Origin: Bog-159 sp049516155
GTDB taxonomy: Bacteria > Acidobacteriota > Terriglobia > Bryobacterales > Bryobacteraceae
Reading direction: 5' to 3'
NCBI GenBank assembly: GCA_049516155.1
Contig: JBEKTJ010000002.1
Span: 1-64,000 of the forward strand
DNA: 64,000 nt
The translations under genes were made by a program, and so were the position numbers. Under the pieces are notes generated by a model. That model saw only the letters and a list, made by a program, of their open reading frames with translations. It ran no database searches and was not told the origin of the DNA. Positions 42,953 through 51,250 of this stretch are shown one piece after another (position 1 is the stretch's first letter; every line of letters begins with the position of its first letter).

Positions 42953-45655
42953 ATGATTTCTTTCCAAACGAATATCGATTCTTTAGTCGCGCAGCAGAAC
43001 CTGAATACCAACAGCATGTTCCAAAGCACGACGATTCAGCAGTTGACTTCGGGTTACCGCATCAACCAATCCGGCGACGATGCGGCGGGGTTGGCGGTCG
43101 CCAACGAGGACGCCGATAGTGTAGCCCAAATCACACAGGGCGTAGCCAACGGCAACAACGGCACGGCGCTCCTCCAGACCATGGACGGCGGATTGAGCAA
43201 CATCTCGCAAATCCTGGACCGGCTGCAGACGCTGTCGACCGAGTCGGCATCGTCCAGCTTCACCGGCGACAGGTCCACTCTGAACGCGGAGTTCCAGACC
43301 GACATCACGGAACTGAACCGCCAGGCGCAGGCCATCGGGCTGAACACCGGCGGCACCTACGCGCAGAGCCTGGACATCTATATGGGCGGCGGCGGCGGCT
43401 CCACCGCGGCGGCCATCTCCGCCGACGGTCAGTTGTCCGTCAACCTTTCCAGTTCCGCAGTGGACGCGCAGGCCCTCGGTCTTTCGGGCTTGCAGGTGGT
43501 GGGCGGCACCACGGATATCGGCGGCGGGAATGCGGCCACCTCTGTGGCCGCAATTCTGGCGCCGGCCGCAAATAATGCGGTGTCGGCCCCCGGAACCTCG
43601 GATTTCGTTTTCGCGGGCGCGGGCTACTCCGGCGCCAATGCGGCAAAGGTGGCCGTGAACCTTTCGGGGGTCACCAACATCGCCACCCTGGTCACGGCGC
43701 TCAACACCGCCATCCAGGCCGCCGGCAACGGCACTACGCCACAGGCCACCGCTTTCAAGAACGCCAACGTCGTGGCATCCATAAACACCGATTCCCTGGG
43801 TGGCCAGGAACTGTCCTTCACGTCCAGCACATCGGCGTTCCAGGTGCAAGCGGGCGACCAGACGGCCAATGCCCTGTTGGGCAATTTTTCGAGCGGCGCC
43901 ACCGGCGATGCCGTCGGTTCGACGCTGACGAGCGGAGTAGCCGCGGCGGCGACGGGCGTGGCTGTGGCGAACCCCACGACGGTCAGTCTCAAAATCGACG
44001 GAGGAGGTCTGGGCGCTCCGGTTACGCTAAATCTTCTGGCCGCTTCGACCACGGCGGGCGCGGCTATCGCCGACTTTGAGAACCAGGTCAGCAACAACAC
44101 CGCCCTCAAGGCGGCGGGCATCACCATGACCGGCTCTGCGGGTGGAGATCTGAGCTTCGCCAATTCGAGCGGCTCGGCTTTCAGCGTGCACGTGACCGGC
44201 GATACCGCCAATGCGCTGGGGCTGGGCAGTTTCGTAGCCGGCGCCAGCGCCGCCACGGACTACAGCACCCTCCTCGCCGGGGCCGCCTATAACGACGCGA
44301 CCAACCCCGCGGCGACCGGCGTCGCCACCCAGGTGCTGGGGTTCTCGCTCAACGGCGGGGCCGCCACCGGCGCCAACGCGGTGACCGTCAATCTGCTGAA
44401 CGGCGGAGTGGGCGGAGCCACGGGAGCCAGCACGGTGGGCACGCTGACCGCTCCCACGGCCCCCGTCGCGACTGGCGTCAACGACACCTTGACGATCAAC
44501 GGCAACAGCATCACGCTGGCGGCCGCCGCCAGCTTGGCGGATGTGGCTGCCGAAATCAATTTGACCGCGAATGCCGCGCTCGATACCAATGCGACGATTA
44601 ATGCGGCCGGAAACCTGGTATTGACGTCCACGACGCTGGGCACCACATCCGCCATGGTGGTCACCGGCAACGCGGCGGCCAATTTGGGATTGGCGGGTTC
44701 CGTGGTGGCCGGCACCAGCGCCACCGAAGCCAACGTTCTGAACCAATTGAATCAACAATTCGGCGCGAGCAACACGCTGCAGGCGGCGGGGTTGCAGGCG
44801 GTGGATAACGCCGGTTCCATCGAGATCACGTCGAACAACGGCACCTACTTCCGACTGAGCACCGCCGGCAGCACCGGCAGCGCCGGCTTCGGAACCTCGG
44901 CAGCCCCGGCTTTCGCGGCGGCCTTGACCGGGGCGGCATCCGATAACCTGGCCGTGCTGGATGCCACGGGCACATCGACTACCGGCGATATCTCGTTCGC
45001 GCCGATGACCTATGGAAACGACACGCAATCGCTGACCATCTCCGCAAACAGCAACGGGGGCGCGCTGCAGACCCAAACCATCACGCTGGCCAACAACGGC
45101 GCGAACCGTAGCGGAACTTCCATCGACGACGCCATCACCGCCATCAACGCGCAACTGCAATCGTCCAACAATGCGACCTTGCAGCAGATCGTGGCGGTAA
45201 AGGATATCGGCGCCAGCGGCACCGAGAGCATCAACTTCGTCAGCAACCTGAGTTCCTTCAGTGTGGGTGTGGGATCCTCGGTCAACGGCAATGGGCTGAA
45301 CGGCGGAGTGGCGGCCACCGAAGCGTCGAGCGCCAACGGCACCGCCGCCACCGCTTCGATCGATACGGTGTCGGGCGCGCTGGCCGCGGTGACCGCGGTA
45401 ACCAACGCGGTGGCCAATTTGGGGACCGCCCAGGCCGCCGTAGGCATCGGCGAAAACCAGGTGAATTACGCCGTCAATCTGGCGCAGTCGCAGATCACCA
45501 ACATCTCGGCGGCGGAATCGCAGATCCGGGACGCCAACGTAGCCATGGAGGCCGCCAACCTGACCAAGGCGCAGGTCTTGGTGCAGGCCACCGTGGCGGC
45601 CATGGCGCAGGCTAATCAGGAGCCGCAGGCCATCCTAAAGTTGCTGCAACAATAA
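42953..45655 (+). CDS. fliC: Flagellin, unusually long (900 residues)
   Basis: Starts at an ATG with AAGGA seven bases upstream; the frame is open far upstream but that is not the gene. N-terminal D0/D1 (MISFQTNIDSLVAQQNLNTN, LTSGYRINQSGDDAAGLAVA) and C-terminal D1/D0 (VGIGENQVNYAVNLAQSQIT, AESQIRDANVAMEAANLTKA, VQATVAAMAQANQEPQAIL) are canonical. Between them lie about 660 residues of Ala/Gly/Thr/Asn-rich variable domain, probably repeated beta modules. Flagellin normally has 280-600 residues, so the middle is long. It is the filament subunit, exported with FliS. The closest sigma-28-like -10 is GCCGATAT at 42872. Confidence 0.95.
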   Translation: MISFQTNIDSLVAQQNLNTNSMFQSTTIQQLTSGYRINQSGDDAAGLAVANEDADSVAQITQGVANGNNGTALLQTMDGGLSNISQILDRLQTLSTESASSSFTGDRSTLNAEFQTDITELNRQAQAIGLNTGGTYAQSLDIYMGGGGGSTAAAISADGQLSVNLSSSAVDAQALGLSGLQVVGGTTDIGGGNAATSVAAILAPAANNAVSAPGTSDFVFAGAGYSGANAAKVAVNLSGVTNIATLVTALNTAIQAAGNGTTPQATAFKNANVVASINTDSLGGQELSFTSSTSAFQVQAGDQTANALLGNFSSGATGDAVGSTLTSGVAAAATGVAVANPTTVSLKIDGGGLGAPVTLNLLAASTTAGAAIADFENQVSNNTALKAAGITMTGSAGGDLSFANSSGSAFSVHVTGDTANALGLGSFVAGASAATDYSTLLAGAAYNDATNPAATGVATQVLGFSLNGGAATGANAVTVNLLNGGVGGATGASTVGTLTAPTAPVATGVNDTLTINGNSITLAAAASLADVAAEINLTANAALDTNATINAAGNLVLTSTTLGTTSAMVVTGNAAANLGLAGSVVAGTSATEANVLNQLNQQFGASNTLQAAGLQAVDNAGSIEITSNNGTYFRLSTAGSTGSAGFGTSAAPAFAAALTGAASDNLAVLDATGTSTTGDISFAPMTYGNDTQSLTISANSNGGALQTQTITLANNGANRSGTSIDDAITAINAQLQSSNNATLQQIVAVKDIGASGTESINFVSNLSSFSVGVGSSVNGNGLNGGVAATEASSANGTAATASIDTVSGALAAVTAVTNAVANLGTAQAAVGIGENQVNYAVNLAQSQITNISAAESQIRDANVAMEAANLTKAQVLVQATVAAMAQANQEPQAILKLLQQ

Positions 45656-45681
45656 GCGCATCCGCTAAACGCGAAACTCTC

Positions 45682-45724
45682 GGGCCAGACCGGACGGTTT
45701 CCGGCCTGGCCCGGGCCTTTTGAA
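45682..45724 (+). terminator. Intrinsic terminator after flagellin
   Basis: GGGCCAG-A-CCGGA and TCCGG-C-CTGGCCC make a 12-pair stem with one A-C mismatch and a five-base loop, followed by GGGCCTTTT. It lies 26 bases after the flagellin stop and separates it from fliD. Confidence 0.8.
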
Positions 45725-45737
45725 AAGGAATGGAAAT

Positions 45738-47153
45738 ATGAGCAGCTCCGTTTCCGCGCTAGGCTCCGCCAGCGGCAGTTCTGCAGCGCCCACGTATTTC
45801 AACGGCATGAGCACCTATGCGGCGTCTTTGAACAATACCATTTCGCAGGCGGTGCAGACGGCCGATTTGCCGATCCAATTACTGCAAAACGACGTCAACA
45901 ACCTGACCAATCAGCAAACCGAACTGCAAACGCTCAACACCGACTTCATGTCGGTGCAGTCCGCCGTTTCAAGTCTGGCCGAGGCGGCCGGCGATATGTT
46001 GTCCGGGAGCGTGTCGGACGGCTCGGCCACGGTCACGCTGGGCAGCGCGGCCACGGCGGGCAGCTATTCGCTGGGAGTCTCCAGCCTGGGATCGTACGGC
46101 AACGCTCTCAGCAACGAAGGCCCGGCCACGGTGACGGACCCGACCTCGCAGGACATCAGCGCCAGCGGCAGCTACACGCTTTCCGTGACGACTGGAACTG
46201 CCGGTCCCGCCAACCCACCCACCCTGACGCCGTTCTCCTACTCCGGCGGAAACCTGAACGGACTTGCCCAAGCCATCAACGACCAGGAGGCCGGGGTCCA
46301 AGCCACGGTCGTCGACGTGGGCACCAATTCCGCGCCGGACTACCGGCTCTCGCTGCAGAGCGACAACCTGGGTCTGGTGACCATGCAGTTGAACGATGGC
46401 AGCCAAAATCTGTTAACGCCCAGCGGCGCGGCGGGCGGCTTGGCGCAATACAGCATCAACGGACAGACCGTCTTCAGCGATTCCGACACGGTCACGCTGG
46501 CGCCCGGTCTCACGGCGCAGTTAACCGGCACCAATTCGACCCCGGCCACGGTTACCGTGGCGGCGGACCCGTCCGGCGTGGGCAGCGCCTTGCAGTCCAT
46601 GGTGACTGCCTACAATACGGCCATGACCGAGCTGAACAACAACCGTGGGCAGACCGACGTGGCGCTGGCGGGCCAGAGCATTGTGTACCAACTCACCGAC
46701 GATTTGCAGAGCATGGCCAACTATGCCGGCGGCAGCGGCAATATTTCGTCGCTGGCGGCGCTCGGGGTGAGCTTTAACGACACCACCGGCCAACTGTCCT
46801 TCGACCAGACCACCTTCGACTCGGCCACCAGCGGACAAACTGTCGCGCTAGCGCAATTTCTGGGGTCGATATCGAGCGGCGGATTCTTGCAAACGGCCGC
46901 CAATGCCATGACCAGCATACTGGATCCGTCCACGGGCATACTGACCGACGACATCGCCTCCATCCAATCCAACATCGCCAGCACGAATACGCAGATCACC
47001 ACCAAGCAGACCCAGGTGACCCAATTGCAGTCCAATCTCACGCAGCAGATGGCGGCGGCGGACGCCGCGATCTACGACTTGCAGCAGCAGGCCAGCGAGA
47101 TGCAGGACATGTTCACCGCCGAGCAGGACAGCGAAATGACGGGAAGCCTATGA
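45738..47153 (+). CDS. fliD: Flagellar filament cap protein FliD
   Basis: 471 residues from an ATG after AAGGAATGG. N-terminal coiled region (FNGMSTYAASLNNTISQAVQTADLPIQLLQNDVNNLTNQQTELQTLN), middle beta-rich part and C-terminal coiled coil (DDIASIQSNIASTNTQITTKQTQVTQLQSNLTQQMAAADAAIYDLQQQASEMQDMF) match FliD. It caps the growing filament and folds flagellin in place. Its stop overlaps the start of the next gene by four bases (ATGA). Confidence 0.93.
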   Translation: MSSSVSALGSASGSSAAPTYFNGMSTYAASLNNTISQAVQTADLPIQLLQNDVNNLTNQQTELQTLNTDFMSVQSAVSSLAEAAGDMLSGSVSDGSATVTLGSAATAGSYSLGVSSLGSYGNALSNEGPATVTDPTSQDISASGSYTLSVTTGTAGPANPPTLTPFSYSGGNLNGLAQAINDQEAGVQATVVDVGTNSAPDYRLSLQSDNLGLVTMQLNDGSQNLLTPSGAAGGLAQYSINGQTVFSDSDTVTLAPGLTAQLTGTNSTPATVTVAADPSGVGSALQSMVTAYNTAMTELNNNRGQTDVALAGQSIVYQLTDDLQSMANYAGGSGNISSLAALGVSFNDTTGQLSFDQTTFDSATSGQTVALAQFLGSISSGGFLQTAANAMTSILDPSTGILTDDIASIQSNIASTNTQITTKQTQVTQLQSNLTQQMAAADAAIYDLQQQASEMQDMFTAEQDSEMTGSL

Positions 47154-47467
47154 AAACCCACGAAGAAGAACTGGAGGCCTTGGCGGGCGATCTGCTGGCG
47201 CGGGTTGCCGAAGGGCGCTACCGGGATGTACAGGCCGCGCTTCGGGAGTACTGCCGGGCGCTGCGGAAAACCGTGGCCGCCCTGCCGCGGGGCGATCCAA
47301 GCCTGGCCCGGTTAGAAACCGGGTGGCGGCAGCTCGCGGAGCAGACGCGGCGGGGATTGTTGGCGGGACATGCGCACGCCGCCGCGCGGCTCGCCCGGAT
47401 TGCCACGCGGCCCCGGATCTATGGCGACGGCTCGCCGCCGCGGCGCACTTGGCAGTTATCCGCATAA
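47150..47467 (+). CDS. Small helical protein, possible FliT-type chaperone
   Basis: 105 residues, overlapping the end of fliD by four bases (ATGA), so it is translated with it. It is helical and basic (EEELEALAGDLLARVAEGRYRDVQAALREYCRALRKTVAAL) with no domain I recognise. The position after fliD and the size suit FliT, the chaperone of FliD, but no FliT signature is visible. It ends 35 bases before fliW. It may just as well be an unrelated accessory protein. Confidence 0.5.
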   Translation: MKTHEEELEALAGDLLARVAEGRYRDVQAALREYCRALRKTVAALPRGDPSLARLETGWRQLAEQTRRGLLAGHAHAAARLARIATRPRIYGDGSPPRRTWQLSA

Positions 47468-47502
47468 GCGGGTTTGGAACTCTTATTGCTCTTAGGCAGC
47501 GT

Positions 47503-47985
47503 ATGGCTACTACTCAAACGACTCTCTCGCAGCGTTGCGAGACCCGGTACTTCGGACCGGTCGATTACGACGAAGAATCCGTGATCGTATTCCCCGATGG
47601 CATCCCGGCCTTCGAACAGGAGAAACGTTTCCTGGCATTGCGCCAGCCGATCAGCGAACCGCTCGTTTTTCTGCAGAGCCTGGCCAATCCAAAGCTCTGC
47701 TTCGCGACGCTGCCCGCGCCGGCGGCCTGCCCCGGTTATCGGCTGCGGATGGCCCCCGAGGATGTGCGCGCCCTGGGCCTCGAAAAAGGGCGGCAACCGG
47801 CCATCGGCCGCGATGTGCTTTGCCTGGCGATCCTTTCTCTTGAAGAGAATGCGCCCCCTACGGTCAATCTGCTGGCGCCCATCGTGGTCAATGTCAATAC
47901 CCTGCGCGGGCGGCAGGCGATCCAGATGGATTCGCGCTACTCGCATCGGGAGGTATTGCCGCTGCGCGGGGCCGCATGCTCGTAA
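47503..47985 (+). CDS. fliW: Flagellar assembly factor FliW
   Basis: 160 residues from the ATG at 47503. The frame opens at 47323, but the shared neighbour end and family length favour this start. Family marks: TRYFGPVDYDEESVIVFPDGIPAFEQEKRFLAL, PLVFLQSLANPKLCFATL and APIVVNVNTLRGRQAIQMDSRYSHREVL. FliW binds flagellin and releases it to free or block CsrA, linking filament assembly to flagellin translation. It overlaps csrA by ten bases. This pair is the known partner-switch module of Bacillus and Campylobacter. Confidence 0.93.
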   Translation: MATTQTTLSQRCETRYFGPVDYDEESVIVFPDGIPAFEQEKRFLALRQPISEPLVFLQSLANPKLCFATLPAPAACPGYRLRMAPEDVRALGLEKGRQPAIGRDVLCLAILSLEENAPPTVNLLAPIVVNVNTLRGRQAIQMDSRYSHREVLPLRGAACS

Positions 47986-48224
47986 TGCGGCGCCGTGCCG
48001 GGGAGTCCATTCTCATCGGCGAAGACATCGAGATCCGGATCATGCACATAGGGGAGTCCCGTATCAAGATCGGGATTACCGCACCCAAGTCGGTTCCGGT
48101 GACTATGAAAGAGGTCAAACTGGTGGGAGAGGAGAATCTGGCCGCGGCTCAACTGCATTCGGTGGCTGCGTTGCGCAGCATGTTGGACCGGCTGATCGAG
48201 AGTCCGGCGGGCGGCGAAAAATGA
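47976..48224 (+). CDS. csrA: Carbon storage regulator CsrA, altered RNA-binding segment
   Basis: 82 residues. The strands MLVMRRRAGESILIGEDIEIRIM and ESRIKIGITAPKSVPVTMKEV are CsrA. At the position of the E. coli critical Arg44 (HREEI) this protein has TMKEV, i.e. Met, with a Lys next to it. The C-terminal 20 residues (LAAAQLHSVAALRSMLDRLI) are longer than in E. coli. CsrA binds GGA motifs in mRNA leaders; the flagellin leader with AAGGA near its start is a natural target. It overlaps fliW by ten bases and the lytic transglycosylase by four. Confidence 0.92.
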   Translation: MLVMRRRAGESILIGEDIEIRIMHIGESRIKIGITAPKSVPVTMKEVKLVGEENLAAAQLHSVAALRSMLDRLIESPAGGEK

Positions 48225-48892
48225 GCGTGCGGCAAAGACTTGCCTGGCTGGGAATGTGCTTGGGGCACTGCGCGTGCATGGCGGGTCCGGCCGAAACGCC
48301 GCAGGAGACGGCGCGCAAGGCCATGGAGTCCTCCATAGCCCGCCAGAGGCAGGCGGTGGCGGCCATGCAGGTTTCCGTCGAGAAGCAGCGCGCGGCGCTA
48401 GCCGCGGCCCGTCCGGACGGGGGCGGCGCCGACGCGGCGGCCCAGGCGCCGCCGGCTGCGTTCTTCACGCTTTCCTGGCCCGCTCTGGGCGCGGCGTGCG
48501 ATCCGCTGCCCGAAATCGAGCTGACGCCGATGATCCAACACGCCGCCCAGCGGGAAGGCTTGGACGCGAACTTGCTGCGCGCGGTCGCCCAACAGGAGTC
48601 CGGGTTCCGTTCCTGCGCCGTTTCGCAGAAGGGCGCCATGGGCTTGATGCAGTTGATGCCCGCCACGGCCCAGGAACTGGGCGTGCACGACCCCTTCGAT
48701 CCGGCCGAAAGCTTATCGTCGGGCGCCCACCTTCTCAAACAGTTGCTCGCGCACTTTGGCGGCGACACGGCGCTGGCCCTGGGAGCTTATAATGCCGGAA
48801 CGGAGCGCGTGGAGGAGAGCGGCGGAGTGCCCCAAATCCCCGAGACCATCCGTTACGTGCAGCAGATTCTGAGCAAGCTTCCGATCCCCTGA
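48221..48892 (+). CDS. Lytic transglycosylase (SLT domain), secreted
   Basis: 223 residues, overlapping csrA by four bases. N-terminal signal peptide (RLAWLGMCLGHCACMAG) with cysteines that could serve as a lipobox. The SLT domain starts about residue 105 (IELTPMIQHAAQREGLDANLLRAVAQQESGFRSCAVSQKGAMGLMQLMPATAQELGVHDPFDPAESLSSGAHLLKQLL), has the catalytic Glu in QQESGFR, and ends GAYNAGTERVEE. It cuts glycan strands of peptidoglycan, and may open the wall for the rod: the window's FlgJ has only a rod-binding domain and no hydrolase part. Confidence 0.88.
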   Translation: MSVRQRLAWLGMCLGHCACMAGPAETPQETARKAMESSIARQRQAVAAMQVSVEKQRAALAAARPDGGGADAAAQAPPAAFFTLSWPALGAACDPLPEIELTPMIQHAAQREGLDANLLRAVAQQESGFRSCAVSQKGAMGLMQLMPATAQELGVHDPFDPAESLSSGAHLLKQLLAHFGGDTALALGAYNAGTERVEESGGVPQIPETIRYVQQILSKLPIP

Positions 48893-48902
48893 AATCCGTC
48901 CG

Positions 48903-48928
48903 CAAATTCCACCGCACACACCCGATAA
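48903..48928 (+). promoter_or_regulatory. Candidate sigma-28 site (CAAA-N14-CCCGATAA)
   Basis: The -10 differs from consensus in one position and the -35 in one. The spacer is one base short. It lies only eight bases before the GTG of the following gene, which would leave almost no leader. The same CAAATTC...CCGATAA form recurs before fliS. Confidence 0.4.
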
Positions 48929-48935
48929 GGTTAGC

Positions 48936-49325
48936 GTGGAAGCTTTTTGGGCAGACGCGGAAAACCTCTTCGAAACGGCTCGCCAATCCTCGCAGTCCGG
49001 CGGACTGGATTGCGACTGGGCCATCCTGATCGGTCCCCAAGGCGACATACGCATGCTTGAGGCGGGCGGCTGGGCGTTGCCCAGTCTGCTGGCGCAACAT
49101 GGCGCCGAAACGGCGTACCGGGTTACCCGGGAAGCTGGCCGCGTGTGCCTGGAAGGGCGGCGCGGGTCCCAGACTTGCATGCTGCGGAGCGAAACGCCCG
49201 CCGCCACCGCCCAACGCCTGCTGGGATACAATGTTCCGATCGTTTGGAGCGCGCCGGGCCCGGCGTTGCTAGCCCAAGCGGATTCCACGCCGCCTCGGAG
49301 GGATATATGGAAAATGTTTGCATGA
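48936..49325 (+). CDS. Unknown protein in the flagellar cluster
   Basis: 129 residues from a GTG. Begins MEAFWADAENLFETARQS, contains DWAILIGPQGDIRMLEAGGW and SQTCMLRSETPAATAQRLLG, and ends IWKMFA. No domain is recognised. It precedes, and overlaps by 19 bases, a small gene with a strong ribosome site, and follows a candidate sigma-28 site, so a flagellum- or FliA-linked role is likely. The GTG has no Shine-Dalgarno and may be leaderless; a later start is possible. Confidence 0.6.
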   Translation: MEAFWADAENLFETARQSSQSGGLDCDWAILIGPQGDIRMLEAGGWALPSLLAQHGAETAYRVTREAGRVCLEGRRGSQTCMLRSETPAATAQRLLGYNVPIVWSAPGPALLAQADSTPPRRDIWKMFA

Positions 49326-49477
49326 TCGGACTGAATCCGCGTGAAGTACACTGGCTGCGGCTGGTGATCGCACTGCTACGGCACCCGGATCCGGTGGTCG
49401 GGGAAATGGCCCAGGAAGCGCTCCAGTATCTGGAAGGCGTAGCCGGCCGCGCGAATGAATTGCAGGCGGCCGGCTAA
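49307..49477 (+). CDS. Small unknown protein (56 residues)
   Basis: Starts at an ATG with GGAGGGA four bases upstream, which makes it a real small gene. The helical product (MENVCMIGLNPREVHWLRLV, HPDPVVGEMAQEALQYLEGV) begins inside the end of the gene before it. Its stop shares four bases with the fliJ stop on the opposite strand. I recognise no family. Confidence 0.65.
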   Translation: MENVCMIGLNPREVHWLRLVIALLRHPDPVVGEMAQEALQYLEGVAGRANELQAAG

Positions 49478-49914
49478 CCGGTCCCGCGCTTCCAGCGCGC
49501 CAGGAAAGACTCGGCGGCCAGACTCTCCAGCTCCCGGTCCGCGTCCACCTGCCATTCCGCTAGGCGGCGCTGTTCGAGTTTCTCGATCAAGCGGCATTGG
49601 CGCTGGGCCTCCAGCACTTTCCCCCTCTGCGCGGCCGCTTGCCGTTCGCATTCCGTCCGGCGCTGCGCCAGCGCTTGCAATTCCACGATCACGCGCTGCC
49701 GGTAGGCCGCCAGCGCCCAAAGGTCGCTCGCCTCCACCACCGCGGACTGCCGCACCGCCACTTCCGCCCGGTCTTTCACCAGATCGAGCCTGACCGCCGC
49801 CAGAGCCATCTCTTCGAGGCTGGCCGCGAGTTGCCGCAGCTTGTTCTCTTCGACTTCCAGTTGAGTTCCGCGCCACTTGAGCGCCTGGCGCAGGGGAAAT
49901 ACGAAAGCCCGCAT
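49474..49914 (-). CDS. fliJ: Flagellar export component FliJ
   Basis: 146 residues from the ATG at 49914. The frame extends to 50064, but that part overlaps fliI. The protein is almost wholly a coiled coil of Glu, Gln, Arg, Leu and Ala (FVFPLRQALKWRGTQLEVEENKLRQLAASLEEM...ELQALAQRRTECERQAAAQRGKVLEAQRQ). The opening F-x-F-x-L-x-x-x-L-x-x-R is the FliJ mark. FliJ is the stalk of the FliI ATPase. It lies four bases downstream of fliI. Confidence 0.85.
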   Translation of the reverse strand: MRAFVFPLRQALKWRGTQLEVEENKLRQLAASLEEMALAAVRLDLVKDRAEVAVRQSAVVEASDLWALAAYRQRVIVELQALAQRRTECERQAAAQRGKVLEAQRQCRLIEKLEQRRLAEWQVDADRELESLAAESFLARWKRGTG

Positions 49915-49918
49915 ACGG

Positions 49919-51250
49919 CTATCCCTTGCCCGGCGGCCCCAGCGCGGCGGCGATCTGGCCGAGTTGCAGCATGGTTTGGGCGCGCGCCGATTCGACACTT
50001 TGGGCCTGCCGCAGGAAATCCAGAATCTGCGGCCGCACCCGGATGGCGGCGTCCAGTTGGGCATTCGAGCCGGCTACGTAAGCGCCCAACTGGATCAGGT
50101 CTTCCGCTTGTCGGTAGAGCGAGAGCGCCTGCCGCACGGCGCGGGCATGCGCGCCCTGCTCGGATGTCGACAATTGCGATTCCAGGCGGCTCACCGATTG
50201 CAAAATGTCAATGGCCGGGTAGTGATTGGCCGCCGCCAATTGGCGGGAGAGTACGATGTGCCCATCCAGGATGGCCCGCACCGCGTCGCAGATGGGCTCG
50301 TTGAAATCGTCCCCCTCCACCAGCACGGTAAAGAGTCCGGTTATCGACCCTCGCGGAAAGTTGCCGGCTCTCTCGAAGACTTTGGGCAGCAGGGCGAACA
50401 CCGATGGCGTGTATCCTTTCTGCGCGGGCGGTTCCCCCGCGGCCAAGCCGATCTCTCGCTGGGCCATGGCCAGGCGGGTGACCGAATCCATCACCAGCAG
50501 CACATTGGCGCCCTGGTCGCGGAAGTACTCGGCGATGGCCAGCGATGTGAAGCAGGCCCTGACGCGCAGCGGAGCCGGACGGTCCGAAGTCGCCACTACT
50601 ACCACGGCCCGCTTCATGCCCTCCGGTCCCATCTCGTGCTCCAGGAAGGCGCGCACTTCGCGATTGCGCTCTCCCACCAACCCGATCACGGTGATGTCCG
50701 CCGAATTGTTGCGGGACATGCATCCCAACAGGGTGCTCTTGCCCACGCCGCTGCCGCCGAAGATGCCGATGCGCTGCCCCTGTCCCACGGGCAGCAGGCT
50801 GTCGATGGCGCGCAAGCCGGTCACCAGCGGCACGGTGATATGCTCCCGGTCGAGCGGACCCGGCGGAGCGCCGTACAGGTCGTAGGCGGCTTGTGCCTCG
50901 ATCCGGGGACCGCCGTCGATCGGCTGGCCGAATCCGTCGAGCACCCGTCCGGTCAATCCGGGACCCACCGCCACTCGCGCCGCGCCCCTGCGGGCCACCA
51001 CCCGGTTGCCCAGCTCGATGCCGCCGGTTTCCTCCATGGGCATCGATAGCACGCGCCCGTTGCGGAAACCTATTACCTGGCTGCGCACCGAACTTCCGCC
51101 AGACGTCGAGATTTCGCAAAAATCGCCGATGGCTGCCGCCGGACCCGCCGATTCGATCAGCAAGCCGGCCATCTCCACCACTTCACCCACGTGCAATATA
51201 GGTTCGAGGCCGTCTAGGGCTCCCAAGTAAGGGCTGAGGATGCTGGGCAT
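49919..51250 (-). CDS. fliI: Flagellum-specific ATPase FliI
   Basis: 443 residues. Motifs: GRVLDGFGQPIDGGP, Walker A GIFGGSGVGKST (about 162-173), LVGERNREVRAFLE, Walker B VLLVMDSVTRLAMAQREIGLAAGEPP and DFNEPICDAVRAILDGHIVLSR. FliI energises the flagellar export gate and is related to the F1 beta subunit. The start follows directly on the stop of fliH, and fliJ follows four bases later, so it belongs to the flgB-to-fliJ unit. Confidence 0.97.
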   Translation of the reverse strand: MPSILSPYLGALDGLEPILHVGEVVEMAGLLIESAGPAAAIGDFCEISTSGGSSVRSQVIGFRNGRVLSMPMEETGGIELGNRVVARRGAARVAVGPGLTGRVLDGFGQPIDGGPRIEAQAAYDLYGAPPGPLDREHITVPLVTGLRAIDSLLPVGQGQRIGIFGGSGVGKSTLLGCMSRNNSADITVIGLVGERNREVRAFLEHEMGPEGMKRAVVVVATSDRPAPLRVRACFTSLAIAEYFRDQGANVLLVMDSVTRLAMAQREIGLAAGEPPAQKGYTPSVFALLPKVFERAGNFPRGSITGLFTVLVEGDDFNEPICDAVRAILDGHIVLSRQLAAANHYPAIDILQSVSRLESQLSTSEQGAHARAVRQALSLYRQAEDLIQLGAYVAGSNAQLDAAIRVRPQILDFLRQAQSVESARAQTMLQLGQIAAALGPPGKG

